Origin: DASYYE01 sp035946955
GTDB lineage: Bacteria; Actinomycetota; Actinomycetes; Streptosporangiales; Streptosporangiaceae
Assembly (NCBI GenBank): GCA_035946955.1
Contig: DASYYE010000463.1
Coordinates: 1 to 54,620 of the forward strand
Direction: 5' to 3'
Length of the DNA: 54,620 bases
Position numbers and translations under genes: made by a program. Under the pieces are notes generated by a model, which saw only the letters and a list, made by a program, of their open reading frames with translations, was not told where the DNA came from and ran no database searches. This document shows positions 31,770 to 40,943 of the stretch, piece by piece (the stretch's first letter is position 1; each line of letters starts with the position of its first letter).

Positions 31770-32222
31770 TCACGGTGCCTGGGTGTCGTCGGGACGGCGG
31801 TTTGGCACCCGGTCGCTCAGTACACAGGTGAGTCGCGCCGTGCAGATCCGGCGGCCTGCGTCGTCGCTGATGACCACCTCATAGGTGACGATCGTGCGGC
31901 CGGCACGCACCAGCGTGGCCACGCCGGTCACCTCCCCGGCCGCGGCCGCCCGGTGGTGGCTCGCATTGATCTCGATCCCGACCGCGAAACGGTCCACGCC
32001 CGCGCAGATCGCCGCCCCCAGCGAGCCCAGTGTCTCTGCGAGCACACAGGACGCACCTCCGTGGAGCAGCCCGTAAGGCTGGGTGTTGCCCTTGACCGGC
32101 ATGGTGGCCACCACGCGTTCCCGCGTGGCCTCGTGGACGACGATGCCCATCCGGGAGACCAGGGTGTCCTGGGTCGCCACCTGGGCCGCGTACGCCGCGG
32201 GCCCCGTGCTGTCCTGCTCCAC
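31770..32222 (-). CDS. PaaI-family hotdog thioesterase
   Basis: Acyl-CoA thioesterase-like protein of about 150 residues. The hotdog signature is YGLLHGGASCVLAETLGSLGA, with the HGG loop and catalytic Glu, followed by GIEINASHHRAA and the strands GVATLVRAGRTIVTYEVVI. The frame extends to 32294, but GTG 32222 has GGAGG five bases before it and gives the usual length. It is divergent from polA, with a 133-bp shared promoter region. A PaaI-type thioesterase beside polA is common in actinomycetes. The substrate is unknown. Confidence 0.88.
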   Translation of the reverse strand: MEQDSTGPAAYAAQVATQDTLVSRMGIVVHEATRERVVATMPVKGNTQPYGLLHGGASCVLAETLGSLGAAICAGVDRFAVGIEINASHHRAAAAGEVTGVATLVRAGRTIVTYEVVISDDAGRRICTARLTCVLSDRVPNRRPDDTQAP

Positions 32223-32355
32223 CGTCACCTCCGGTCCGCGCCGGTATTCTGCGGCGCATTCGCAAAAGCGTAGGCCGCCCGGCTGCCACCCCATCTACCT
32301 GGGCAGGCCAGCCACGGATCCGGCCGATGTCCTCCCCGCGCACTAGACTGCCCGG

Positions 32356-35151
32356 GTGGCAGCCACCCAGGGGCGCTCCACCCAGCAGAGCCTCATCCCG
32401 CAGGACCCCCCACCGGCACGAGCCGAGGGGAGGCGTGACCGGTTGCTCCTGCTGGACGGGCACTCCCTGGCTTACCGTGCGTTCTTCGCGCTGCCCCCGG
32501 AGAACTTCTCCACCACCACGGGCCAGCCGACCAACGCCGTGTACGGGTTCACGGCGATGCTCATCATGGTGCTTCGGGACGAGCGGCCGACACACGTCGC
32601 GGTGGCGTTCGACCGCAGCGAGCCGACATTCCGTCACGAGCAGTACGTCGAGTACAAGGCCAACCGCCGGGAGACACCGACTGACTTCCGCAACCAGCTC
32701 AGCCTGATCAGGGAAGTGCTCGACGCACTGGGTATCCAGTGGGTGTCGGTAGCCGGTTACGAGGCCGACGACATCATTGCCACGCTGGCGGGGCAGGCCA
32801 CCGAGGCGGGCATGGACACGCTGATCGTCACGGGCGACCGTGACGTGTTCCAGCTCGTGGACGACCATGTCACGGCGCTGATGACCCGGCGTGGCATCAG
32901 TGACATGACCAGGTTCACCCCGGACGAGGTGACGGCCAAGTACGGTCTCACCCCCGCCCAGTACCCGGACTACGCGGCGCTGCGGGGCGATCCCAGTGAC
33001 AACCTCCCCAGCATCCCCGGGGTGGGGGAGAAGACCGCGGCCAAGTGGATCGCCGAGTTCGGCTCGCTGGCCACGCTCGTGGACAACGTCGACCAGGTCA
33101 AGGGCAAGGCAGGGGAGAAGCTCCGGGAACACCTCGGTGACGTCCTCCGCAACCGCCAGCTCACCGAACTGGCCCGCGACGTGCCGCTGGACGTCGGCCC
33201 CCGGGACCTGCTGCCGGCTGCCTGGGACCGCGAGCAGATCCACCAGCTCTTCGACACGCTGCAGTTCCGTGTCCTGCGGGACCGCCTGTACACCGATTTG
33301 CCAAACGGCATCGGCGGCGTGGCCATCGGGCTGCCTCCCACGCCCAGCGAGGATGCCTCCTTCGAGGTGGACGTCTTCCGGCCTGGCCCGGATGAGCTGG
33401 CCGCCTGGCTCGCCGAGCACGCTGACACCGCGGAACGCACCGGGATCGCGGTGAGCGGCACCTGGGGCCGGGGCACCGGCCGGCTGACCGCGCTGGCGCT
33501 CGCCACCCCGGACGGCGCGGGAGTGCGTATCGACCCCGTCAGGCTGACCGAGGAGGACGAGGCGGCGCTGGCGGCCTGGCTCGCGGACCCCGCCCGTCCC
33601 AAGGCGATGCACGACTCCAAGGGGCCGCTGCACGCGTTCGCCGCACGTGGCTGGGAGGTCGCGGGGCTCACCACCGACACCGCGCTGGCCGCCTACCTCG
33701 CACTGCCCGGACAGCGTTCGTTCGACCTGGCCGACCTCGTACTGCGGTACCTGAACAAGTCGCTGGACACGACATCGGCCGCGTCCGGCCAGCTCGCACT
33801 GGACCTCTCCGGCGAGGGAGCCGAAGAGGACGCCGACGCCCGCGACGCCGCGGCTCTGGCGGCCCGGGCCCGGGCAATCGCGGAGCTGGGCGCGGCGCTG
33901 GATGCCGACCTTGCGCGCCGCGGGGCGACCACGCTGCTGGACGAGGTGGAGCTGCCGCTGGTCGATGTGCTCATGCGGATGGAGCGGGCCGGTATCGCCG
34001 CCGACACCGGCCACTTCTCGGCCATGTCGGCCAGCCTGGGCGGCGAGGTGAAGGCCGCGGAGCAGGGCGCGTACGCGGTGGTGGGACACGAGTTCAACCT
34101 CGGCTCTCCCAAGCAGCTCCAGGAGGTGCTGTTCACCGAGCTCGGCCTGCCAAAGACCAAGCGGATCAAGACCGGGTACACCACCGACTCCGAGGCGCTG
34201 ACCGGGCTGCTCGCACAGACCGAGCACCCCGTGCTTGCCCATCTGCTGCGCCACCGCGACGTCGCGAAGCTCAAGAGCATCGTGGACTCGCTGATCCCCA
34301 TGGCCGACGAGGACGGGCGCATCCACACCACCTATAACCAGACGATCGCGGCCACCGGCCGGCTGTCCTCCACCGACCCCAACCTGCAGAACATCCCGAT
34401 CCGCACTGAGGAGGGCCGCCGGATCCGGCAGGGGTTCGTGGTGGGCCAGGGTTATGAGTGCCTGCTCACCGCCGACTACAGCCAGATCGAGTTGCGGATC
34501 ATGGCCCACCTCTCGGGCGATGAGGAGCTGGCGCAAGCGTTCAGCAGCGGACGGGACTTCCACGCGGAGACGGCCTCGCGCGTCTTCGGCCTGCCCGCCG
34601 AGCAGATCCCGGTCGAGCTGCGCAGCAAGATCAAGGCGATGAACTACGGCTTGGCGTATGGCCTGTCCGCCTACGGCCTGTCCCAGCAGTTGCGTGTGAG
34701 CACCGAAGAAGCCCGGGGCCTGATGGACGGCTACTTCGAGCGGTTCGGCGGGATCCGCGACTACCTGTACGCGATTGTTGACCAGGCGCGCAAGGACGGC
34801 TACACCCAGACCATCCTGGGGCGCAGGCGTTACCTGCCCGACCTCACCTCGGACAACCGGCAGCGCCGGGAGATGGCCGAGCGGATGGCGCTCAACGCCC
34901 CGATCCAGGGGTCGGCCGCGGACATCATCAAGGTCGCGATGCTGCGGGTCGACAGCGCGCTGCGGGCACACCGGATGCGGTCCCGGATGCTGCTGCAGGT
35001 CCACGATGAACTCGTGTTCGAGGTCGCCCCGGGCGAGTTCGAGACCCTGCGGGACCTGGTCACGGGGACGATGTGCGAGGCATTTGCCCTGAGTGTCCCG
35101 CTTGCAGTGTCCATCGGGACGGGCCAGAGCTGGGCCGAGGCCGCCCACTGA
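32356..35151 (+). CDS. polA: DNA polymerase I
   Basis: Repair and lagging-strand polymerase of 931 residues. Residues about 30-310 are the 5'-3' flap nuclease (LLLDGHSLAYRAFFALP, GYEADDIIATLA, VTGDRDVFQL). The middle proofreading-like domain has no DxE metal motif (ERTGIAVSGTWGRG stands there), so proofreading should be absent. The polymerase domain has motif A DYSQIELRIMAHLSGD, motif B RSKIKAMNYGLAYG and motif C QVHDELVFEV. The residue equivalent to E. coli F762 is Tyr (MNYG), a variant that relaxes discrimination against dideoxynucleotides. The start is GTG. A small hairpin with T-run follows the stop. Confidence 0.96.
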   Translation: MAATQGRSTQQSLIPQDPPPARAEGRRDRLLLLDGHSLAYRAFFALPPENFSTTTGQPTNAVYGFTAMLIMVLRDERPTHVAVAFDRSEPTFRHEQYVEYKANRRETPTDFRNQLSLIREVLDALGIQWVSVAGYEADDIIATLAGQATEAGMDTLIVTGDRDVFQLVDDHVTALMTRRGISDMTRFTPDEVTAKYGLTPAQYPDYAALRGDPSDNLPSIPGVGEKTAAKWIAEFGSLATLVDNVDQVKGKAGEKLREHLGDVLRNRQLTELARDVPLDVGPRDLLPAAWDREQIHQLFDTLQFRVLRDRLYTDLPNGIGGVAIGLPPTPSEDASFEVDVFRPGPDELAAWLAEHADTAERTGIAVSGTWGRGTGRLTALALATPDGAGVRIDPVRLTEEDEAALAAWLADPARPKAMHDSKGPLHAFAARGWEVAGLTTDTALAAYLALPGQRSFDLADLVLRYLNKSLDTTSAASGQLALDLSGEGAEEDADARDAAALAARARAIAELGAALDADLARRGATTLLDEVELPLVDVLMRMERAGIAADTGHFSAMSASLGGEVKAAEQGAYAVVGHEFNLGSPKQLQEVLFTELGLPKTKRIKTGYTTDSEALTGLLAQTEHPVLAHLLRHRDVAKLKSIVDSLIPMADEDGRIHTTYNQTIAATGRLSSTDPNLQNIPIRTEEGRRIRQGFVVGQGYECLLTADYSQIELRIMAHLSGDEELAQAFSSGRDFHAETASRVFGLPAEQIPVELRSKIKAMNYGLAYGLSAYGLSQQLRVSTEEARGLMDGYFERFGGIRDYLYAIVDQARKDGYTQTILGRRRYLPDLTSDNRQRREMAERMALNAPIQGSAADIIKVAMLRVDSALRAHRMRSRMLLQVHDELVFEVAPGEFETLRDLVTGTMCEAFALSVPLAVSIGTGQSWAEAAH

Positions 35152-35154
35152 GGG

Positions 35155-35178
35155 GCCTGTGTTCAGGCAAACGTTTTT
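35155..35178 (+). terminator. Intrinsic terminator after polA
   Basis: GCCTG-TGTT-CAGGC followed by AAACGTTTTT. The stem is only five pairs, but the T-run is unusual for this genome and the position, just after the polA stop, fits. Confidence 0.5.
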
Positions 35179-35188
35179 CGGCGGGCGA

Positions 35189-35217
35189 TTGACCGGCCAG
35201 CCAGGCTCTCATATTCT
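35189..35217 (+). promoter_or_regulatory. Housekeeping promoter of rpsA
   Basis: TTGACC (35189-35194), a 17-bp spacer and TATTCT (35212-35217) form a good vegetative sigma-factor promoter. The start site would give a leader of about 175 bases before rpsA, long enough for autogenous control by S1; that last point is inference. Confidence 0.65.
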
Positions 35218-35398
35218 GAACGACGCGCCGTGTCCTGGTGCAGTCCGCCATGGCCAGGCACAGTCACGGTCGCCGAGAGGCGTTCCGTGGCTGGTCAGGT
35301 CGGCCAGGCAACTCCAGAGCACCTGTCAGCCCCGCAGGACGGGCTGGCGGTTGAGCGCGTCCCAACTACACCCTGTCCGGCCGGAGAACATCCCACAC

Positions 35399-36913
35399 AT
35401 GACGAGCAGCACGCAGGCCAGCCCGACCCCCAAGGTGGCGGTCAACGACATCGGGTCGCAGGAGGCCTTCCTCGCCGCGATCGACGAGACCATCAAGTAC
35501 TTCAACGACGGCGACATTGTCGAAGGCACTGTCGTCAAGGTCGATCGAGACGAGGTTCTGCTCGACATCGGCTACAAGACCGAAGGCGTCATCCCCTCCC
35601 GTGAGCTGTCCATCAAACATGATGTCGACCCTCACGATGTGGTCAAGACAGGCGAGCACATCGAAGCGCTTGTACTGCAGAAGGAGGACAAGGAAGGCCG
35701 CCTGATCCTGTCCAAGAAGCGCGCCCAGTACGAGCGCGCCTGGGGCACGATCGAGAAGGTCAAGGAGGAGGACGGCGTCGTCACCGGCACGGTGATCGAG
35801 GTCGTCAAGGGCGGACTGATCCTCGACATCGGCCTGCGCGGGTTCCTGCCCGCCTCGCTGGTGGAGATGCGCCGTGTCCGCGACCTGCAGCCCTATGTGG
35901 GCAAGCAGATCGAAGCCAAGATCATCGAGCTGGACAAGAACCGCAACAACGTGGTCCTCTCGCGCCGCGCCTGGCTGGAGCAGACCCAGTCCGAAGTCCG
36001 CCAGAACTTCCTGAACACGCTGCAGAAGGGCCAGATCCGCAAGGGTGTGGTGTCCTCCATCGTGAACTTCGGCGCCTTCGTCGACCTCGGTGGCGTGGAC
36101 GGCCTCGTGCACGTGTCGGAGCTGTCCTGGAAGCACATCGACCACCCGGGTGAGGTCGTCGAGGTGGGCCAGGAGGTCACGGTCGAGGTGCTCGACGTGG
36201 ACATGGACCGCGAGCGGGTCTCGCTGTCGCTGAAGTCCACGCAGGAAGACCCGTGGCAGCAGTTCGCCCGCATCCACCAGATCGGTCAGGTCGTGCCCGG
36301 CCGGGTCACCAAGCTGGTGCCGTTCGGCGCGTTCGTCCGGGTGGAGGAGGGCATCGAGGGCCTGGTCCACATCTCCGAGCTCGCGGACCGGCACGTCGAG
36401 ATCCCAGAGCAGGTCGTGCAGGTCGGCGACGAGATCTTCGTGAAGATCATCGACATCGACCTCGACCGGCGGCGGATCAGCCTCTCGCTCAAGCAGGCCA
36501 ATGAGGGCACGATCGGCGAGGCAGTCGGGGACGACTTCGACCCGACCCTCTACGGCATGCCCGCGACCTACGACGAGCAGGGCAACTACGTCTACCCGGA
36601 GGGCTTCGACCCGGAGACCGGGGAGTGGCTGGAAGGCTACGAGCAGCACCGCGAGGAGTGGGAACAGCAGTACGCCGAGGCCAGGGCACGCTTCGAAGCG
36701 CACCGCCGCCAGGTGAGCGAGGCGCAGAAGGCGGACGAGGCGGCAGCCGCCGCAGCCGCGGAGGGCGGCGACACCGGCGGCGAGTCCTCCGGGCGCTCAG
36801 GCGGCTCGCGCGGTTCCCGGAGCGGCAGCCGCGACAGCGAGCCCGGCGGTGCACTCGCCTCCGACGAGGCGCTTGCAGCCCTGCGCGACAAGCTGTCCGG
36901 CGGCCAGTCCTGA
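35399..36913 (+). CDS. rpsA: 30S ribosomal protein S1
   Basis: RNA-binding ribosomal protein of 504 residues that helps mRNA engage the 30S subunit. Four S1 domains are visible, starting near residues 40 (GDIVEGTVVKVDRDEVLLDIGYK), 125, 210 (RKGVVSSIVNFGAFVDLGGVDG) and 295 (PGRVTKLVPFGAFVRVEEGIEG); quoted strings are reduced to their GxV and FGAFV landmarks. The C-terminal 80 residues are a charged, Gly/Ser/Arg-rich tail (SGRSGGSRGSRSGS), as in actinobacterial S1. The open frame runs farther upstream, but homology starts at MTSSTQASPTP. No strong Shine-Dalgarno is seen. Confidence 0.95.
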   Translation: MTSSTQASPTPKVAVNDIGSQEAFLAAIDETIKYFNDGDIVEGTVVKVDRDEVLLDIGYKTEGVIPSRELSIKHDVDPHDVVKTGEHIEALVLQKEDKEGRLILSKKRAQYERAWGTIEKVKEEDGVVTGTVIEVVKGGLILDIGLRGFLPASLVEMRRVRDLQPYVGKQIEAKIIELDKNRNNVVLSRRAWLEQTQSEVRQNFLNTLQKGQIRKGVVSSIVNFGAFVDLGGVDGLVHVSELSWKHIDHPGEVVEVGQEVTVEVLDVDMDRERVSLSLKSTQEDPWQQFARIHQIGQVVPGRVTKLVPFGAFVRVEEGIEGLVHISELADRHVEIPEQVVQVGDEIFVKIIDIDLDRRRISLSLKQANEGTIGEAVGDDFDPTLYGMPATYDEQGNYVYPEGFDPETGEWLEGYEQHREEWEQQYAEARARFEAHRRQVSEAQKADEAAAAAAAEGGDTGGESSGRSGGSRGSRSGSRDSEPGGALASDEALAALRDKLSGGQS

Positions 36914-36923
36914 CCCTGGGCGC

Positions 36924-37517
36924 GTGCTCAGAGTCGGCCTGACCGGCGGGATCGGGGCGGGCAAGAGCGAGGTGTCACGTCGGCTGGCCAGCCATGGCGC
37001 GGTCGTCATTGACGCTGACGTGCTCGCCCGCGAAGTAGTAGCACCGGGGACGCCCGGGCTGAACGAGGTCACGGCCACGTTCGGCCCGGGCGTTCTCCGC
37101 CCTGACGGGAGCCTGGACCGGGAACGCCTCGGCGCGCTCGTATTCTCCGACCCGGCCGCCCTAGCCAAGCTGAACGCGATCGTCCACCCGCTGGTCGGGG
37201 CACGCGCCACCGAACTCCAGCAGGCGGCGGCAGACGCTGCCGTGGTCGTCCACGACATCCCCCTGCTGGCCGAGAACAACCTGGCCGGCCACTACGACGT
37301 GGTCGTGGTGGTGGACGTGCCGCCGCAGACCCAGGTCGAGCGCCTGGTCAGCCGCGGCATGACGGCCGAGCAGGCCCGTGCCCGCATGGCAGCCCAGGCA
37401 AGCCGGGAGCAGCGGCTAGCGGTCGCCACCGTGGTGGTGGACAACTCCGGCGACCTGGCCGACCTGGACCAGCGCGTCGAGAACCTGTGGCAGGACTTGG
37501 TGCGCCGGTCCGCCTAG
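36924..37517 (+). CDS. coaE: Dephospho-CoA kinase
   Basis: Last enzyme of coenzyme A synthesis, 197 residues. The P-loop is LTGGIGAGKSEVS (residues 6-18), with DADVLAREVV, the LID region HDIPLLAEN and the C-terminal VDNSGDL typical of CoaE. The GTG start lies ten bases after rpsA, so it is probably in the rpsA operon. Some actinobacterial CoaE proteins carry an extra C-terminal UPF0157 domain; this one does not. Its stop codon lies in the same CTAG as the stop of the opposed hpaD. Confidence 0.94.
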   Translation: MLRVGLTGGIGAGKSEVSRRLASHGAVVIDADVLAREVVAPGTPGLNEVTATFGPGVLRPDGSLDRERLGALVFSDPAALAKLNAIVHPLVGARATELQQAAADAAVVVHDIPLLAENNLAGHYDVVVVVDVPPQTQVERLVSRGMTAEQARARMAAQASREQRLAVATVVVDNSGDLADLDQRVENLWQDLVRRSA

Positions 37518-38512
37518 CCCAGCCCGTCGGCACCCACCTGTACCGCGTATTCCGCTGCGGGTGCCGACACGACCGGCGCGACGGTGCCGTCGAGGCCGAG
37601 CACCTCCATGGCCTCGGTGTACCAGGACTCCACCACCGCGTTCCCCCAGAAGTCGCGGCGGCGTTCGTCGTGCACGTTCCACCGGTAGGTCTCGTGGTCC
37701 GGGTCACCCGTGTAGTAGTCCGATGTGTAGACCTCCACCCGATGCCCGTCGGGGTCGCGCAGGTACAGGTAGAACGCGTTGGACACACCGTGCCTGCCGG
37801 GTCCGCGCTCGATGTGGTGGGCAAGGTCCAGTGAGCCCAGGATGTCGGCGGCCCGCAGGACGCTGTGCGACTCGTGTGCGGCCAGCCCGAGGTGGTGCAG
37901 GCGCGGGCCGGCGCCCCCAGTGAACGCGATGTCGTGGACGGTCTGCTTGCGGTACATCCAGGCCGCGTACAGTTCCTGTACGTCGCCTTCGATCGTTTCT
38001 GAGCAGCCAAAACCCAGCGCTGCGTAGTGGTCGTAGGCGGCCTGGACATCCGGCACCACGATGTTGAAGTGGTCCAGCCGGCTGATCTCGGCCCCTGCCC
38101 GCAGGTCGTAACGCTGGATCAGCCGCTGCGGGCGCTCGACCTCGTAGAAGAACTCGACGGGGAAGCCGAGCGGGTCGACCACCCTGACCGCATCCCCGAT
38201 CCCCAGGGTGCCCGTCCCGGCGGGGACCTCACGGACCGGCCTGCCGAGCCCAGTGAAGAAGACGGCGGCGCGCGCCACATCGGCTGACGTCCGGACCCGG
38301 TAGGCGATGTGCTCCAAGGCGGGCGCCTCGCCCAGGCGCAGGACGACAGAGTGGTGCGTGAGTTCGTCCATGCCCCGCAGGTAGAGAGCGTCGCCGTCCT
38401 CGTGCTCGACGTGGAAGCCGAGGACCTCGCCCCAGAACCAGCGGGCACGTGCGAGGTCCGTCACCACGAGTTGCGCATAGGCCGCGCGGACCACGTCGGG
38501 CGGGTCGTTCAT
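37514..38512 (-). CDS. hpaD: 3,4-dihydroxyphenylacetate (homoprotocatechuate) 2,3-dioxygenase
   Basis: Extradiol ring-cleavage dioxygenase of 332 residues, made of vicinal-oxygen-chelate modules. The iron ligands are H148 (RLDHFN), H207 (RLHHLGL) and E260 (RVEVYTSDYYTG). SNAFYLYLRDPDGHRVEVY and the C-terminal WNVHDERRRDFWGN resemble the homoprotocatechuate enzyme of Brevibacterium. It opens the ring beside the diol and gives 5-carboxymethyl-2-hydroxymuconate semialdehyde, the substrate of the dehydrogenase encoded upstream. It overlaps that gene by four bases. Confidence 0.9.
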   Translation of the reverse strand: MNDPPDVVRAAYAQLVVTDLARARWFWGEVLGFHVEHEDGDALYLRGMDELTHHSVVLRLGEAPALEHIAYRVRTSADVARAAVFFTGLGRPVREVPAGTGTLGIGDAVRVVDPLGFPVEFFYEVERPQRLIQRYDLRAGAEISRLDHFNIVVPDVQAAYDHYAALGFGCSETIEGDVQELYAAWMYRKQTVHDIAFTGGAGPRLHHLGLAAHESHSVLRAADILGSLDLAHHIERGPGRHGVSNAFYLYLRDPDGHRVEVYTSDYYTGDPDHETYRWNVHDERRRDFWGNAVVESWYTEAMEVLGLDGTVAPVVSAPAAEYAVQVGADGLG

Positions 38513-40008
38513 GCCATCTCCTCCCGGGCGCCGAAACGGGGAACGGCGGGCCGGGCCAGCGCGATGTGGACGGTCTTTGGTTCGGTATAGAAGTCGATGC
38601 TGTGCGCCCCGCCCTCCCGCCCAACGCCGCTGGCCTTCACCCCGCCGAACGGGGTGCGCAGGTCTCTGACGTTGTGCGAGTTGACCCAGACCATGCCGGA
38701 GTCGACAGCGTGCGCGACCCGGTGTGCCCGGGTCAGGTCAGCGGTCCACACGTACGCGGCCAGCCCGTACGGCGTCGCATTGGCCAGTTCGAGGGCCTGG
38801 GTCTCGGTGTCGAACGGGGTCACGGCTACGACCGGGCCGAAGATCTCCTCTTGGAAGATCCTGGCCTGTGGGCCGACGTCGGCGAAGACCGTGGGCTGCA
38901 GGTAGTTGCCGTCGGCGAGGTGGCTGGGCCGGGTGCCGCCCGCCAGCAGCCTGCCCTCCTTCCGGCCGGTCTCGACATAGTGCAGAACCCGTTCGTAGTG
39001 CTCACGGTGGACGAGCGCGCCGACCTCCGTGGCCTCCTGCGCCGGGTCGCCCACCCGGATAGCCGCGGCACGCTCCGCTAGCCTGCGTGTGACCTCCTCA
39101 TAGACCCCCCGCTCGGCCAGCACGCGGGAACCAGCCGTGCAGCGTTCCCCATTGAGCGAGAACACGCCGAACACGATCGAGTCGAGGGCGGCGTCGAGGT
39201 CCGCGTCGGCGAACACCACCACGGGGGACTTCCCGCCGAGTTCCATCGAGGTGGCCTTCAGGTGAGCCGCGCAGCAGCGCAGGATGTGACGGCCGGTGTC
39301 GGTGGACCCCGTGAAGGAGATCAGCGGGACACCGGGATGGTCAACCAGTGCCTGGCCGGCCTCCTCACCGATGCCGTGCACGATGCTGACCACTCCTGGG
39401 GGGACTCCGGCTTCGGTGAGGATGTCTGGCCACAGGCTCGCGGACAGTGGCGTCCACTCGGCCGGCTTGAGCACCACGGCGCAGCCTGATGCGAGCGCGG
39501 GGGCGAGCTTCCAGCTCTCCAGCATGAATGGCGTGTTCCAGGGGGTGATCAGGCCAGCCACCCCAACCGGCCTACGGACGACGTAACTGAGCTGCCACTC
39601 ACCCTGCCGGAACGCTTCTTCGCCGAGCGCCACGATGACGTCGCCGAAGTAGCGGAAGTTCTCCGCAGCCCGGGCGGCCTGGCCAGCGGCCTGCGAGATC
39701 GGCAGGCCTGTGTCATAGGACTCGAAAGCGGCCAGTTGCCTCGCTCGGGCCGTCACGGCGTCGGCGACCCGGTGCAGGACCCGCGCGCGCTCGCTGTTGC
39801 TCAGCCTGGACCAGGCGGGGAATGCCTCGTGCGCGGCCGTGACCGCCCGCCCGACATCACGTGGGCCGCCCCTGGCGGCCTGGGCGTAGACGGCGTTGGT
39901 GGCCGGGCTGGTGACGTCGAATGTGGCGCCCTCGGCGCTGTCGGCCAGGACGCCGCCGATCCAGTGCCTGATCCGGGTGGGCGCGCCGTCCGGGGGTGAT
40001 GGAGGCAT
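38509..40008 (-). CDS. hpaE: 5-carboxymethyl-2-hydroxymuconic semialdehyde dehydrogenase
   Basis: NAD-dependent aldehyde dehydrogenase of 499 residues. It has PWNTPFMLESWKLAPALASGC, shown here for the PWN coenzyme motif, SFTGSTDTGRHI, catalytic Glu in MELGGKSPVV and catalytic Cys in NGERCTAGSR. These are close to HpaE and related 2-hydroxymuconate semialdehyde dehydrogenases. The ATG at 40008 is chosen because it overlaps the stop of the DapA-like gene; the open frame continues upstream only as a shadow. With hpaD it performs consecutive steps. Confidence 0.88.
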   Translation of the reverse strand: MPPSPPDGAPTRIRHWIGGVLADSAEGATFDVTSPATNAVYAQAARGGPRDVGRAVTAAHEAFPAWSRLSNSERARVLHRVADAVTARARQLAAFESYDTGLPISQAAGQAARAAENFRYFGDVIVALGEEAFRQGEWQLSYVVRRPVGVAGLITPWNTPFMLESWKLAPALASGCAVVLKPAEWTPLSASLWPDILTEAGVPPGVVSIVHGIGEEAGQALVDHPGVPLISFTGSTDTGRHILRCCAAHLKATSMELGGKSPVVVFADADLDAALDSIVFGVFSLNGERCTAGSRVLAERGVYEEVTRRLAERAAAIRVGDPAQEATEVGALVHREHYERVLHYVETGRKEGRLLAGGTRPSHLADGNYLQPTVFADVGPQARIFQEEIFGPVVAVTPFDTETQALELANATPYGLAAYVWTADLTRAHRVAHAVDSGMVWVNSHNVRDLRTPFGGVKASGVGREGGAHSIDFYTEPKTVHIALARPAVPRFGAREEMA

Positions 40009-40943
40009 CAGGCATTCACCTCGGTGGTGTGCTGGAGCAGGCTGGCGCACTGGGGGAGGAGTTCCTGGACGCGTACCTGCCCTGCCGGGGTCAGGGGGAC
40101 GAGCGGCGGGCGGACATACGCCGAGGAGACCCGGCCCTGCTGCTGGAGGACCCACTTGGCCGGTGCGGGGTTGGTCTCCACGGTGAGCAGGTCCACCACG
40201 GGGTGCAGCCGGTAGTGCAGGTCCCTGGCCGCGCCGGCCTCGCCCGCCTGCCACAGCTCGTACATGCGTGCCACCGCGGCCGGGGCGAGGTTGGCGGCCG
40301 CACTGACGAAGCCCACGCCACCCAGTGCGAGCAGCGGCAGGCACAGCAGTTCGATGCCGGACCACACCAGGAGACTGGGCCCGCAGGCGTGCATGACGCG
40401 GGAGAAGTGCTCGAAGTCCCTGGTCGTCTCCTTGATCCCGACGATGTTGCCGAACTCCGCGAACAACTTCGCCACGGTCTCGGGCGCGATGTCCACCGCG
40501 GTCCGGGACGGGACGTTGTAGACCACCAGCGGCAGGTCGGGGAACTCCCTCGCCACGGTCGCGTACCACGCCCGCAGCCCCTCTTGCGTCGGGCGCGCGT
40601 AGTACGGGGTGATGACGAGCGCCGCGTCGGCGCCGAGGTCACGCGCGGCGGCGGTCAGTTCCAGCGTCTCCGCCAAGGTGGCCGCACCCGTGCCCGGGAC
40701 GAATGGGACGCGGTCGGCGACTTCTCCGGCCACCGTGGTCATGGCGGCGATGCGCTCGGCCACTGTCTGGGCGGTCGGCTCGCCCGTGGAGCCGCCGAGT
40801 GAGATGCCATGCGAGCCGGACGCGAGCTGCCAGCGGACCAGACCCCGCAGAGACTCGTGGTCGACCGCGCCATCGCTGGTGAACGGGGTTACCAGCGGCA
40901 CGATAGACCCCTGGATGAGGGCCGGGTCGCTGCGGAACTTCAT
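40008..40943 (-). CDS. DapA/NAL-family lyase in the hpa operon
   Basis: Class I TIM-barrel aldolase of 311 residues. GGSTGEPTAQ is the pyruvate-binding loop, Tyr is in LVVYNVPSRTA and the Schiff-base lysine in VGIKETTRD. GGAGGG before ATG 40943 sets the start. The family includes dihydrodipicolinate synthase, but here the gene is coupled on both sides to homoprotocatechuate genes. I infer that it cleaves a pyruvate-containing intermediate, such as 4-hydroxy-2-ketoheptanedioate, in place of HpaI, which is missing. A role as real DapA is less likely. Confidence 0.8.
   Translation of the reverse strand: MKFRSDPALIQGSIVPLVTPFTSDGAVDHESLRGLVRWQLASGSHGISLGGSTGEPTAQTVAERIAAMTTVAGEVADRVPFVPGTGAATLAETLELTAAARDLGADAALVITPYYARPTQEGLRAWYATVAREFPDLPLVVYNVPSRTAVDIAPETVAKLFAEFGNIVGIKETTRDFEHFSRVMHACGPSLLVWSGIELLCLPLLALGGVGFVSAAANLAPAAVARMYELWQAGEAGAARDLHYRLHPVVDLLTVETNPAPAKWVLQQQGRVSSAYVRPPLVPLTPAGQVRVQELLPQCASLLQHTTEVNA

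Noticed and set aside
31879..35148. Minus-strand open frame of 1089 codons opposite polA
   Set aside because: Antisense shadow of a high-GC gene; composition is typical of mirrored codons and polA motifs are all on the plus strand.
35366..36703. Minus-strand open frame of 445 codons opposite rpsA
   Set aside because: Mirror of the repetitive S1 domains; no start signal and no family resemblance.
40008..40943. True dapA for lysine synthesis
   Set aside because: It is translationally coupled on both sides to ring-cleavage genes, and no other lysine gene is near.
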